Assembly (NCBI GenBank): GCA_010093605.1
Contig: MU004188.1
Coordinates: 1,188,341-1,252,340, forward strand
Direction of reading: 5' to 3'
Length of the DNA: 64,000 bases
DNA from: Lophium mytilinum
Lineage: Eukaryota; Ascomycota; Dothideomycetes; Mytilinidiales; Mytilinidiaceae
The notes beneath the pieces are model-generated. The model was given only the letters and a program-made list of their open reading frames with translations. It did no database searches and was not told the DNA's origin. Position numbers and translations under genes: made by a program. Below, one piece after another: positions 33,653 to 45,000 of this stretch (the first letter of the stretch is position 1; every line of letters begins with the position of its first letter).

Positions 33653-35615
33653 TCAATGCTTAATTCGAACCGAGAACGTCTGCTCGAAGTCGGCCACCGG
33701 CTCGACGTCGACCTTCTGGTCCTTGTCCAGCATCTTGTGGTTGAGGGTCCAGCCGGCGCGGCGGCAGAGCTCACCGACCACGGCGTCGCAGTCGCCGAGG
33801 AGGTTGATGTCGAAGTTGATGTGGTGGATAGGCTAAGTCTAGTGTTAGTCCTACACCTATGTGAGATGACGGGTGGTAGGGAAAAGGGAGTACGTACATC
33901 ACGTGAGATGTAGATCTGAGGCACGTCTGGGGGGATGATCTGCGGAATCTCAGACACGGGTGCAACCTTCATGCTTGTACCGATGACGATGACGAGGTCG
34001 GCCTTGTCTCTGTCTTGCTCGCGGAGGCGGTCGAAGAATTCCTGGGGAAGGCCTTCGCCGAAGAACGTGATGTCAGGCTAGAGGAGTGTTAGTCAAAGGC
34101 CACTACATATCCAGAACTTCAGGGGGTACACGAACCTTCATGACTCCAGGCTGGGGAATGTCATACGCGCCATCCGAATCGTCGTCGTCGTCCGCACCAG
34201 CCGGCTTCCGCTTACCCTTCGTGCCATTCGAGCTCCGCTTCCGCTTCATGCCTGGGCGCGGGACTTTGAGATCATCCTCCCGCAGCTGCGCTTTGCATCG
34301 CTCGCAATATGCGACGACGTGGGCTTTGATCTCTTTGAAGATTTCTTCGCCCGGGATCTTGAACTGGCACTTCCGGCATGTGGCAGTCGCCCACGAGCCG
34401 TGGCATTGGATTAGCTTGTCCCTACGGATTCCGGCGTGGCTCTCCACGTTGTCAATGTTTTGGGTGTAGTTCGTGAGAAGCTGGCCCTTTTCCTGCAGTA
34501 GTCGGATGAACTCATGGGTTGGGGTCCACTTTTCTAGATCGGGAAGAATATCGCCGGCAAGATTGTAGAAGACGCTGTGGGTACTCAGCAATCGAAAATA
34601 GTCAAACACGCAGGGAACACTTACGTTGGGTCTTCGTCGAAGTTTTTGATGTCAAATACTTGTTCCGGCTCGTCGTATCCCATCTCTTTGAGCTTAGAGT
34701 AGAACCCGGTGTTTTTGGATCGGAAGTCGGGAATGCCGAGGCTAGTGGAGATCTAGAGCAAGTAGTTAGTACAAGGTACATGAATGCATGGTTCGATTGC
34801 CACCGGCATTTGCCTAAAAGAACGGATAATCTAGGCTTTGCAAGATTTCCGGTTCTCCTCGTGCCTGGAATATAGAATTACTCACTCCGGCGCCAGTAAT
34901 GACTAGTATATTCTTCTTCTCCCGCAGCAGGCGCGCAGCATCGTCAATATCCTTGTACTGCGAAAGACGACGCCGCTTGTTCAGCTCCCTGCTAATCGCG
35001 TGGCCGAGCAGCTGGTAGTAGCTGGGATCGGGCAGGTTCTCCAGAAACTTGGGTATGCGAACACCGAACGCAGTGCACAGCTTCTTCGCTGTGATCTGGC
35101 CCTTGGTGATGTACTCGAAGACAAACGGGCCGGCACCCATATCATGCAGTTTATGGCGGAAGTCGCGCGCTTCTTGAGCCGTGCAGCAATCCTTCCCTGA
35201 GGCAATTGTCAGATAGTGCAATCAATCGTGCAACCGCGGGGCAGTGAGTCCTACCGCAGTAATCGAAGGCGTCAACTTCGTCGAGGATCTCCTCGACTAG
35301 CGACGACGTCTCCCAGCGCTCTCCGTCGTCGTCTTCCATCTTGGGCACCATGGACGCGTTGACGCTTCCTCGTCTCGTACCAAACGCGCTGTCGGGAGAG
35401 TCCTCGGCAGTCAGGTCAGTGATGGCGGCGCCGACGGGTTCCTGCACCAGCACTGGCGATGTAAAACTTGAGGCCATGTCCAGAATAAGCCGTTCACCAG
35501 GGCCGCATGGGTGCTGGTGGGGGGATTGGAAAGAGGGCAGTGTAGGAAGTAGCGTTGTGGTAGAAGAGGAAGCGGCCATTGGCGAAACGCTTACCTTATC
35601 TTGCTCTAACCCCAT
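33653..35615 (-). CDS. Sir2-family NAD-dependent protein deacetylase (Hst1/SIRT1 class)
   Basis: Removes acyl groups from histones and other proteins using NAD. Six exons (35615..35255, 35196..34886, 34752..34625, 34574..34136, 34077..33898, 33832..33653) give 532 residues. The N-terminal 120 residues are Ser/Pro/acidic, then the Sir2-associated N-terminal helical part ([20 protein letters not shown]). The catalytic core shows [17 protein letters not shown] near 220, [10 protein letters not shown] near 300 with catalytic His in [10 protein letters not shown], zinc cysteines CRKC and CERC, then ITFFGEGLP and [11 protein letters not shown]. Between the second cysteine pair and the ITFFGE strand sits an insert of about 40 residues with a basic block ([14 protein letters not shown]) and an acidic block (DDDDDSD). 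Class I assignment is likely; the exact paralogue (Sir2 or Hst1) is not. Confidence 0.92.
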
Positions 35616-36866
35616 TGGGCGTGGCCTATATACTTTCTGACACTTTTTATTGCCACCACAACATGTGCTATAGCGCTAGCTAAAAGCTATAAGCAGGACG
35701 GCAATCTGCTCACTTCTGCTCCTTATGAAGCTTGAGAGTGAAAACTGCGGGTGTTTGAGAAGTAGCTGTTTAGATTGCACAAACAGTGAACTACGTGCAT
35801 CTATGCTGTACTAGCGCTCGACAAAGTTGCTTTCGAGCCGCCTGTCAGCATTCCGTTAAAAACCAGATGTCAATCTCAGATAGCCACTCGTACACGCATG
35901 AGCACGCGGAGAAGGCGTATCAGTCTTACACAATTCACTCATCTGAATAGCAACGCTGTGATAGGTGGCTGTCGGCATTGCCTTAGCCGAGACCAAAAAC
36001 CTCTTTCAGGCTTCAAGAACTCACAAAGAGAACACTCATCCTTGGTGGATATAGTTTGATATCTCTTCGATGGAAAATCGAGCTGTTCTACGCGCGCTAT
36101 GTATTGATCAGTCAAAAGGGGTGTTCTAGTGGCTTGCAACACTACGTTCCCGATTAGGCTTTACACATGGGTACAAGGTCACTATAAGCCCATTTTTGCA
36201 GCACTTTATGTGCGTACTAATTCAGATCGGGAAACTATCCGTTACTGTTTCAATACAGCAATGTTCGTAGGTGACCGCTTGCCTTCCCGAGCTGCATGGA
36301 TCAATGCACCCATCGCACGTCACAACGACCAATCCTCCCTTACGTCGCGCAACAGACTCGGGACCGGCGTCTTGGTGTGGGTGGACAACAGAATGCCGGG
36401 ACCTCTATCGTGGGACCAGGTAACGTCACTGAATCCCGAGAACAGTATCTTCGACATTTCTTTACCGACAAAGAACAGTAGACCGAATACTGGTAATGCA
36501 AAATTATCAATTAATGTTATAAAGCTACTACCTACTCGCATAAATAGTTTCATCATGTCAACAAAGCGTGGGATATCGGAAACGTAGAAAAAACGCAGCG
36601 CTGGCAACAAAAAGATTCCAAGCCAACAAAAAGCGTAACGATCAAACATGTTTTTCCCCAAACCATAACGTCGTCCTCCTTGCCTTTCAGTAAAAAATGT
36701 TCCCCAAGCCTCCTGTAACTCCTCCTTTTCTCGTCTCCACTTGACGCTGTCGTAGGTAATGTAGAAATAGGTCAAATGAAGTTGCGCTGTTCTCTTCTCT
36801 TCTCGCTGTCCTACGCTGGTTGGATGACTGGGTATCGAAATGGTGATGCGCGGTAGAGAAGCTGCT
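35616..36866. other. Gene-free stretch
   Basis: About 1.25 kb upstream of the sirtuin and downstream of a surface-protein gene. Overlapping open frames on both strands (36129-36587 on plus, 36320-37006 on minus) have aromatic and basic stretches but no recognised domain. The minus one overlaps the end of the adjacent gene out of frame. I do not call either. Confidence 0.4.
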
Positions 36867-37560
36867 TTACATGGCGAGCATGCCGAGGAAGCCAAGCGCG
36901 CCTGCAATGCCAGCGCCCATGACGGCAGTCGGGTAGGACGCGCCTCCGGTTTGGGTAGACGAGGCAGCGGCAGTAGCACCGCTGGCACCGCTGGCACCGC
37001 TGGCACTGGCGATGGAAGACTCGCTGCCAGCAGTGGTCGCGCTTAGGGTCGGGGAGTGGACAGTCGAGACGACAGTGCCGTTTCCGGACGGCGAGATAGT
37101 TGCGCTAACGGTCCCGACAACAGTGGAGATGACGGTGAGGACGGATGAAGAGGAAGATGGCGCAGGCGTGCTCGAGGCCGAGGCAACGGAACTAGACGAT
37201 GGTGTCGGGGTCTGCTCGGCATATAGAATAGGCAGGTAGCTCTTCACGTCGTTTGGTAAGGCTGAGTACCACCCCGGAGTCTCGCCAGCGCTGAAGGAGG
37301 AGGCAATGATGCTGCCGACCTCGTTCTGGTTGGTGATGGCGATCTGGAGAAGAGAAGAAGGTAGAGCAGTCAGGAGGACTGAGAGCACGGAAGCCTCAGT
37401 TCTACGGGTCAATTAGCAGGCTGGACTTTCGGCTTATGCGACAGAGGACTACGAACGGGTCTATGGTTATGCTGCTGGCTTGCCTGTTGGCAAGGTCGGC
37501 GTTGGGGGCGGCAATGGCCACGGAGGCCAGGGCCATGAGGGCAACAGTCTTGAAGTGCAT
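36867..37560 (-). CDS. Ser-rich secreted protein with probable GPI anchor (family copy 1)
   Basis: Two exons (37560..37453, 37394..36867) give 211 residues. A signal peptide (MHFKTVALMALASVAIAA) is followed by a short mature N-terminus, then a conserved block containing LLQIAITNQNEVGSIIASSF and ALPNDVKSYLPILYA. The rest is Ser/Thr/Ala-rich with a GAS-type triplet repeat. A hydrophobic C-terminus (AVMGAGIAGALGFLGMLAM) with small residues before it suggests GPI anchoring at the cell surface or wall. The intron acceptor CTGAG was chosen over the nearer CGTAG because only the former keeps the frame. Function is unknown. A broken relative lies head-to-head 1.5 kb away and a third fragment lies beyond it. 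Confidence 0.75.
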
Positions 37561-39084
37561 AGCGACGGTGTTCAAACGAGCGATTTGGACGCGATGCGAC
37601 AATGAATGAGTGTGGGGAAGCGACCGAACAGGCTGAGGGCTCGTATAACTGCGCGGACACGGTGTATGCAAGAGGTGAGGGCTGAGACAGGTGCAGGGAG
37701 AGGGATGGGGGATATATGGGGCGCGCCCTCCGAAATCAACACACCATGGCTGCATGTGGCGGTTAGCACCAGCCTAATCTCCATGGCGCCAACAGGCGGC
37801 GGGCCTTGGGCGATTCACAGGCGCTGCTCCCAGGGTGTCTTGGGGTGCTCTTTTGCGCCGCGTCGCACCGGACGCGTGTCGGGACCGGCTGCATGCATCT
37901 AGCTAGTCCAGCTGGTGTGCTGGAGCTGAAGACGGCTGCAGCAGCCAGCGAAATCGCAGCCCTCAACACAATTTTCAGAGCAAGACCTCATTGTCGAGCT
38001 TGAAGCAGACGGCGCACGGGCACGGCGACGGCGATGCTAGGAGAAGCAGCTCGTTGCATCCTCATTTTACGGTCTCGCGCAGCCAATGGCTCCCCTGTCC
38101 TCCACACTGGTCGAGCAGCTGGGCATCTCATTTCCACTCGGGCCGAAGCGACTCCAGTAAAGAGTTCCGAGACCCTGCATGCGACCCTCTCAGGCCTCTC
38201 CCGCAAGCTGAGACAGGCAGTCTTTGCCATGCCGACGGCCAATCCCAGCACCCGCGCGATTGGTGTCTGGAACGTGCGAGAGCACCTCATGCGCGACACT
38301 GGCCATCGCCAATCCTCGCCCGGCCCGTGTCCGCCTCAATATCCACGGCACATTCGCGATGCTTGGCTAGCTTCATTGGAGAAGTTGAATTTGCCTCATC
38401 TCATCGCCAACGCGAATACACGTGCTTGTCAGGGGTATCGTGTTCCTCAGGCACCGCTTGTATCACGAACTCCGCACTTGACACACTGGTCAGTTACGGA
38501 TCTAGTTGCCCGTTTCGGGCTGCACTGGTTTTGGGAGCCTCATACCGTACTCCAGCTTCATCGTGCCATTGTGCGCTCGGCAACCAGTTGCCTGGGACGT
38601 TTTGCCAATCTGATTCCTGGCTTCGTTCACCTGTCCTGTCTATACCCTATGAGGTGGCTCGGCGAAGTATGACATCTTTTGAGCCTTTTCAATGTCTACA
38701 TCTGTACATGCACACTGAACCGTTCAATTTACTCTTCAATCACAATCTTCTTTCTCGTCCATCACGCTTCATCTTCGTCTTCTGTATCAATCCTTGTCCC
38801 TATCCGAACACGAGTCGTGGCTGGGAATGGCGTCCTCCTGCGCGTCTAACCCCACCTGTGCGCATCTCCGCTGAGAGCGCTTCTCACCATCCTGGAAACA
38901 ATGGAAGCCGCCGGCGTCTGGCGCTCTGCAAAGCCTTATAATGTGTACTGCCTCTGAGCCTCGTTGCTTTTGCAGACGACAAGACTGCTGCCGGTCTCAC
39001 AGACTCTGAGCGCACCAACATGCTGACCACGACAACCACGAGTGTGACATTCCCGTGAGCCTCAGCGCCGCGAATAATCTCATA
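37561..39084. other. Region between the head-to-head surface-protein copies
   Basis: 1.5 kb with the two divergent promoters. A 316-codon open frame (37991-38941) and an overlapping 212-codon one (38034-38672) run in parallel with no domain, and both look like chance frames in GC-rich DNA. I saw nothing else. Confidence 0.4.
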
Positions 39085-40056
39085 ATGCGCAGTACACTTT
39101 TCGTGGTTTCCACGCTTGCTGGCGCGGTTGTTGCTACTAACGTGCCCTTGCACCAACGAAGTGTGCACGACCAGGCTGGAGGGGTCGCCCTAACTACAAC
39201 ACCAGCTCCATTAATTGGGGCACTAGATCTCAGAAAAAGACAAGCTAGTACCTATGACATGTTCGCCGCTTGATTGACTTCAATCTGCGCTCTCCTCTAA
39301 CAAAGACCAGAGTCAGCTCATTGCTCGAGGAGCAGTCCATCTATAATGTCCTCGCGACCGCCCTCCCATTATCCTTCTACGAGATCGCCATCACAAACCC
39401 CGGCGCCGTGAGCTCCATCCTATCCTCCGAATTTGCTGCCGGCGAAAATCCCCTCTTCGTACGAAGCGCTGCCGGCAGACGTCAAAACCTACCTCGAAAC
39501 CGCCACCGGAGGTCTATTCGGAGATAGTACTGAGGCTTTATCGTACTCCGTCCCCTCGTTTTCGATCCCAGCAAACACAGACGCTTCGTATGCTGCGGAG
39601 ATCAGCTCCATCCTTGCTCTATAGAGTATCAGCTACTCGAACCCCTTCCTCTCAGCAGTGCAAACTACGAACTCTGCCGGCGCTCAAGCAACCTCCGCCT
39701 CAGTAGCCTCCGACACAAATACAGCGGTCGTCGTACAACAGCAGAAGAGCTCCTCTGGCCTCTCCACTGGTGCTAAGATTGGTATAGGAGTCGACGTGCC
39801 GGTCGCCGTGCTCGGGATCGGTGCCATCGTAGGCTTATTTCTTATCATGAGCCACCGAAGAAAGAAGCAGAGGAATGCAGTAAATTCGACGGTTGTGGGC
39901 AATTTCGAGGCGAAGCCGGTGGGCATGCCGCCCGCGCAACCGCAATATTCGGGACAGCAAACGCAGTACTACCCTCATAAGCAGGTGGCGGAATTGGCAC
40001 CGCAGAATAATGTGCCAGAGCGTCACTCGGCGCCACGGTCGCTGTATGAGATGTGA
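39085..40056 (+). pseudogene. Ser-rich surface protein with TM tail (family copy 2), broken
   Basis: Exon 1 (39085..39260) encodes a signal peptide (MRSTLFVVSTLAGAVVA). The inferred intron (39261-39310) ends ACCAG after a CTAAC-like branch site. Exon 2 carries the family block SFYEIAITNPGAVSSILSS and, after a frame change, YEALPADVKTYLETATGG. The change falls at a run of four C (39450-39453); three C would keep the frame. A TAG at 39622-39624 interrupts the same frame again. After it the frame is open to 40056 and encodes a transmembrane segment (GVDVPVAVLGIGAIVGLFLI) and a basic cytoplasmic tail (SHRRKKQR). Two lesions suggest a pseudogene, though an assembly error at the homopolymer or an unseen intron is possible. 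Confidence 0.6.
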
Positions 40057-40399
40057 GGGCGAGATGAATGATGCGTGGTAAAGTTACGAGTTAGATTGTA
40101 TGTCAACACCCAGAGTAATTCCTACTGCTCTTAGCATGTTTTTAGGACTTTGAACCACGAAGAAAGTTTACGTGCCCTCCATTTGTCAATTCTTTCACCA
40201 TTCTGCGCTTCTAGCGGCTACCTAGTATACCCTCCGTCCCTTACGCCGAGACGCCGCTTTGCTCCGATATAAATCAACCGCATGAGATTGATTTCTTGAG
40301 GCGCAACGCAGACGCAGCGATGACTATTGTCGTGGGCGCTCCTTGTCATGCAAGAAAACCGGAGCAAAAGGATCCAGGTTCAGGACATTTACACCAAAG

Positions 40400-40490
40400 C
40401 CCCCGAAGAGACCCAACACTCAGCCTTACTAACCGACGTGAAGAGCTACTTCCCGATCCTGTATGCGGATCGCAGCAACACTCAGGAATT
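40400..40490 (+). pseudogene. Fragment of the Ser-rich surface-protein family (copy 3)
   Basis: One frame reads EETQHSALLTDVKSYFPILYADR, matching the ALPNDVKSYLPILYA block of copy 1 closely. No signal peptide or tail is present nearby, so this is a remnant of a third copy. Confidence 0.6.
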
Positions 40491-41640
40491 GACGTCCCAA
40501 GCTAGTCGGATTACGGCACCTCACCTCACCCCTCTCATGTTCCAATGCTCCGCATCACCAAATAAACCTAAACTCCCCATCTCTCCCTCCCAGACATCTC
40601 CGCCAGCTCCCTCATCGTCGCTGCTCTTCATCAAACACTCTCGAACCCCCTCTCGGCCAACGCCGATCCCACCACTACGCTTCTCCAAGCCCGCTTCTCC
40701 ACCAGACCATAGACTCTTCTTCAATACATACTTAAAGACTCCCCCGACCCCTTCCTAGCTCTGTCTACAGATTGGAGGGGAGGGGAGGAGCTTTTATAGG
40801 CAATGGAGAGGGGAAACGGGGGACACGTGGAGGGCACGTGGTTTTCGCAGACGAGCAGGAAGGGAGGTGACAGCGGGGGGAACTATTTTTAGGAAGGTGG
40901 CGCGGGGATCACTGAGCTACTTTTGCATGATCATGCGATTATTGGTACGTTGATGGCGTTCGATCAGATAGGAGGTGTTATTAGAATTAAGGAGGTGGTC
41001 TTAGTTATGTAGGGGATTGGAGGGGAGTGGATGAGGTATGAGAGCGTTTAGCGTGGATTTCTTCATAGATACAAGGCAGGGTAGAATGATCGGGAGAAGA
41101 GGGATGCGAGAGGTGTCTGTGGGACTAGAGTAGGATTAGGTGGTAGGGATAGAGGTGGTGAAGATGGAAATGGAAGCTTGAGGAGACAGAATAGGGGTGT
41201 GGTGTCACGAGTTGACTTATTTTCATTATCCATCAAGCGTGCCGTCGTTCACGTGATGCTACATCTCTTGCGATATAAAGTGTTGCCTTCGACTAGCCTG
41301 CCCCATTCTTCAGGAGAGGATGGCTTAGTGCGATTGACGTCTAGGAAAACCAGACGACGCAATACTCATATATTTTGCCAGAGTGGAATTGGCAAAACCC
41401 ATGATCAAGAAGACAATGGATGGTCGGCATCGATAACTGTGTGGAGAATGGTAGTGGAGAGTGCTGGATATCTTAAGCTCATGATGCGCTCTATCACCTC
41501 GAAGATTCGCCCACGCTCGCCTGGTTCCAGTCTTAAAACCTGGCATCACTGATCAGTATCTCTGCTTTACCACCTTCCAGCAACGACAAACACCATCGCC
41601 GAATGGAAAAGATGGACATCAGCTAAACTCTGACATCCCC
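40491..41640. other. Gene-free stretch
   Basis: About 1.15 kb downstream of the copy-3 fragment without a credible gene. Frames such as 41178-41552 have no domain. Two CACGTG palindromes lie at 40824 and 40835 and another at 41250. Confidence 0.4.
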
Positions 41641-41669
41641 TCCCCTCCAGATCCATTATAAACTCCTCT

Positions 41670-42062
41670 CCTATTTTTGATCCTCCACCACCCCCTCCAT
41701 GGTTGAGACGACAATTGGGTTTTGATCCACTCCGACTCCCACCACCACATTCGTCGTTCCCTAAAAAGATTTGATCCTCCGACCCGTCCCCATGGATGGG
41801 TACACCGGCGTATTTTGATCCGCTCTCAACCTTCACCGCGACATGTGCCGCTCGTGCTGGCTATTTGATCCCCTCCAGCTTGCCCGACGCATAAGTGTCT
41901 GTCTGCCCACGTTATATTACCCTCCCCAAATCCCACCACACATGCAATTTCTGCTTTGAATGTTTGACCCGCAACCTCCACCGCACCATGGGAGGAAAAT
42001 GTAGTTTGTTTGATGATTCCACACCATAAAAGCCGTGGTCGTCGTTTTTAGATCCTCCCCCG
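41670..42062. repeat. Degenerate array with about 47-bp periodicity
   Basis: TTTGATCC or a one- to three-base variant recurs at about 41674, 41720, 41769, 41813, 41864, 41962, 42008 and 42053, giving steps of 44-51 bp and one double step of 98. Many units also have a CATG or CCATGG about 20 bp later. Spacing is not a multiple of three and flanking frames change, so this is not a coding repeat. It looks like a decayed minisatellite or a row of protein-binding sites. Confidence 0.55.
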
Positions 42063-45000
42063 TCTCCCTGCGAGACCTTGAAGAAAGAAAAGCAGAGTTC
42101 AGCGAGCGAGCGAAAGGTTTTACAGCGGAGCTTAGTAAGGGGCACGTGGGATCATCTGATTCGAAGGTTGGAGAGTGACGTAAGTCAATGGGAGTAGAGG
42201 GGAGTACGTTAGCTAAGCGGGACACGTGAAACACGTGAACCGCCACCTAAAAACCTACTTAAACCAGTCTTCCGTCTACTTTCCGTGTTTCCTTCCTCAG
42301 GGTTCTTTCGCATTTCTCCGCTAGCAAACTCCGACTACTGGTCGCGCCATGTCGCAGCGGGAGTGGTCTGAACTGGAAAGCAGATGAGAGACGATGTGGG
42401 GAGGGTTTTGGGGGGTTGGTGGGATTTATCAAATCACAAGGTTCCGTGTCATGTAGTTCGCGAGTGTCTGGAGGCGCGTTCGGAGTTCTCGAACTTAGAT
42501 GGTGATTCCCCTTATCACCTCCTATTAGGGACGAAGATAACCTTACCAGCACTAAACTGGTGGTCAGCATATTTCATTGCCGACATCAGCAAAAGGCCGT
42601 ACGTAGAGCTACTCATTATCAGCACCTATTCAGAGCAACATCATACAGGGTGCGAAGCTTCACCTCCATGTAACATAGGATCTCCCTTGTATGACTCCCT
42701 TTCAACTTTTCCAATTCCAAAAAGCTCATTTGACGGAACAGTCGGGCGATTTTGATGTCTAATGGTCGAAGCCCATCGCGAAATTCCGAGCACCACTCCA
42801 GAATCCATGTGGCAGTGCGTGCAAAACTGTTGCAACGGACAACTTGCAACCCCACGCCTATCTCAAGTTCGTGGAGGAGAAGGTTTTGTACCCCGTCGGA
42901 GAACTGATTACGTTATACGCACGTGTTTGTCAGTGACGTTACGCGTGAGCGAGCAGCTGATCAGGGGCCTACCGATGCTCTCTTCGCAGGTCTCGGACCT
43001 GTTTTGATCTAACAAGAGAGCTTTTGAGGGAACGCTTTCCGAGTTCACCGTTTTGGGAGCAGCGATTTCCAAAACTCGGGACTGAAACAGTGCAGAGGGG
43101 GCTCAGTGGCTTCCAATTGCTTCTCCTGGTTCTATCCACGCCGTGTGGTGCAGAGTGTACCGAACGAGATGTGCGCGATTTGCTCGCTCTAGCTGCATCG
43201 CAGCATTTTCATGAGTGACCACAGAGTTTTCAAGTGCCCTTACTCTCTATCCAGTAGTGCGAAGATCGCGTAGGAAGATTAGTGACGTCTAAGAGAAGAG
43301 CGATGGCATAGATTCTATGTAGGCTTCTATTGAAGCCCACTATCAACAGGCAGAATGAATCGAATTAGAAAGAATGAGCATGTGTAGACCGTTCTCCATG
43401 CCTTGTATTAGTAAACGCATTAAAGTGCATTCATCGGTCTTGGAAAAGGCGCAGGAGGTGCATCCGCTTTGGACTTGAGAAAGATAAACAGCAATGAATC
43501 GTGAAAAAGGAGAAAATATCACCATAGGGGTCACCGACTACGGCGAGCAGACGCGGTACCGTCACAACAGGATCCGGGAAATGCATAGCCATGAAAACTC
43601 TACAGATAGGCGTGGTGAAAAGAAACATAAGAGCTTCCACGATGGAGATCACCGACTACCGCCCTGTAACCTGTTTTGGCGATGGCTCCTGCGTGTATGG
43701 TTTGAGACCACGAGGTATAAGCAGAGGTTAGAGGAGCTCTGACGTTACTGGTCGAGTATGCTAATCTGACGTGTATCGATAATCAAACAAGTCTGAGTGC
43801 TATCCATGAAGCTACGTAGAGCTCTGCTTTGGCGTCGGGTGATGTTGGGCATACACAGAGGTGGGGGTAGTCGCTGAGGTGTAAGTGGGTTTGGTGTGAT
43901 AGGTCGACCTGAGTACGCCTATAGCGCCGTCTTAGGCGCCTTGATACATTATCATGAATCTGAAATAGATAAGAAGCGCACCGGTCTGAATGATGGGTTA
44001 GCGGCTACCTTAGCCGAGACCATCTACCGACCAAAGCCATAGAAAGGGTAATTTTGATGCTCGAGGAGAAGAAGTTTGGTGCTTCAGATTAATCTGGACG
44101 AAAGTTTTATCGAAGTGCAAAATTTTAAACGGGGCTGAGAAGAAAGCTGAAAGAACGAATGATACCGTCAACGCTTTCCAACATTCACTATTGACTAGTG
44201 AAGCAAACTCACGCTCGCTGAAGCTTAAAATCTGAAGCTTTCAAAAACTTCGATGGATGTCTCATCAGAGTACCCTGAGAGGGCAGTGCGGTTGTTTCCT
44301 GGACTTAGGTCGGCCGGAGTTGTCACAGCCATGCATTAGTGTACCAGCTTTTGAAAAGCACTAGACTTGTTCACACGTGGTGCCACACGTGGACGATCGC
44401 CTTGATCCACCCATGGATAAAGTTTCGTCTACTGCCACTTCATGTTCGAAGGAGCCTGCCGCAATGGCCGTTGTGGATAGAAAGTCTGAAGAATTCTCAA
44501 TACGCCGGCACAATGAGGTGCTTGCGTTGCCATTCTTTCCCCGTCGAGAGACCGGTACTCAGCAACGGCCCACCTGAAGATAGTGCGAGAAGGTTGAGCT
44601 AAACACGGCAGGTGATCCCGATCCCAGCGTCACATGTCGATATTCTCGACCACATATCTTTGGGCAGCATCAAGCGCCAGGACTCAAGTTCTTGGGGATT
44701 GGAGCTGTCAAATGCAACGCTACGATGAAGGTGTGCAGCGAGGGAGATCTGCAACCAGGTGATGGTGTGATGGTATGGTGGTTGATCATGCTCACTCACA
44801 TTCTAGAGTCCCAATAGGGTAATACATCCTCCTCACCTACCTCCCTAACGGTTATCCCGACAGATAGTCAGCCCTGGAAGAATATGTGCGAGGTTCTATT
44901 CTAAGATACACACTCTTTGGGATTCAAGTCCGCTTACTTGCCTACTGCTGGCTGACGTTTTCTGATACATCATCAGTATTTGTAAAGCAACAGTTCTGGC

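Noticed and set aside
36320-37006. 228-codon minus-strand frame with hydrophobic, aromatic segments
   Set aside because: Its first third overlaps the surface-protein gene in the wrong frame and the rest overlaps a plus-strand frame of equal quality; no family recognised.
37991-38941. 316-codon plus-strand open frame
   Set aside because: Composition looks like random GC-rich DNA, with an overlapping 212-codon frame in another phase; no domain.
39601-39630. Intron explaining the TAG in surface-protein copy 2
   Set aside because: A GTATGC...CTATAG intron would be only about 38 nt, shorter than any other here, and would not fix the earlier frame change.
35960-44025. Shared string CCTTAGCCGAGACC near 35,976 and 44,010
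   Set aside because: Only 14 bases match and the flanks differ; could not be folded as tRNA and is likely chance.
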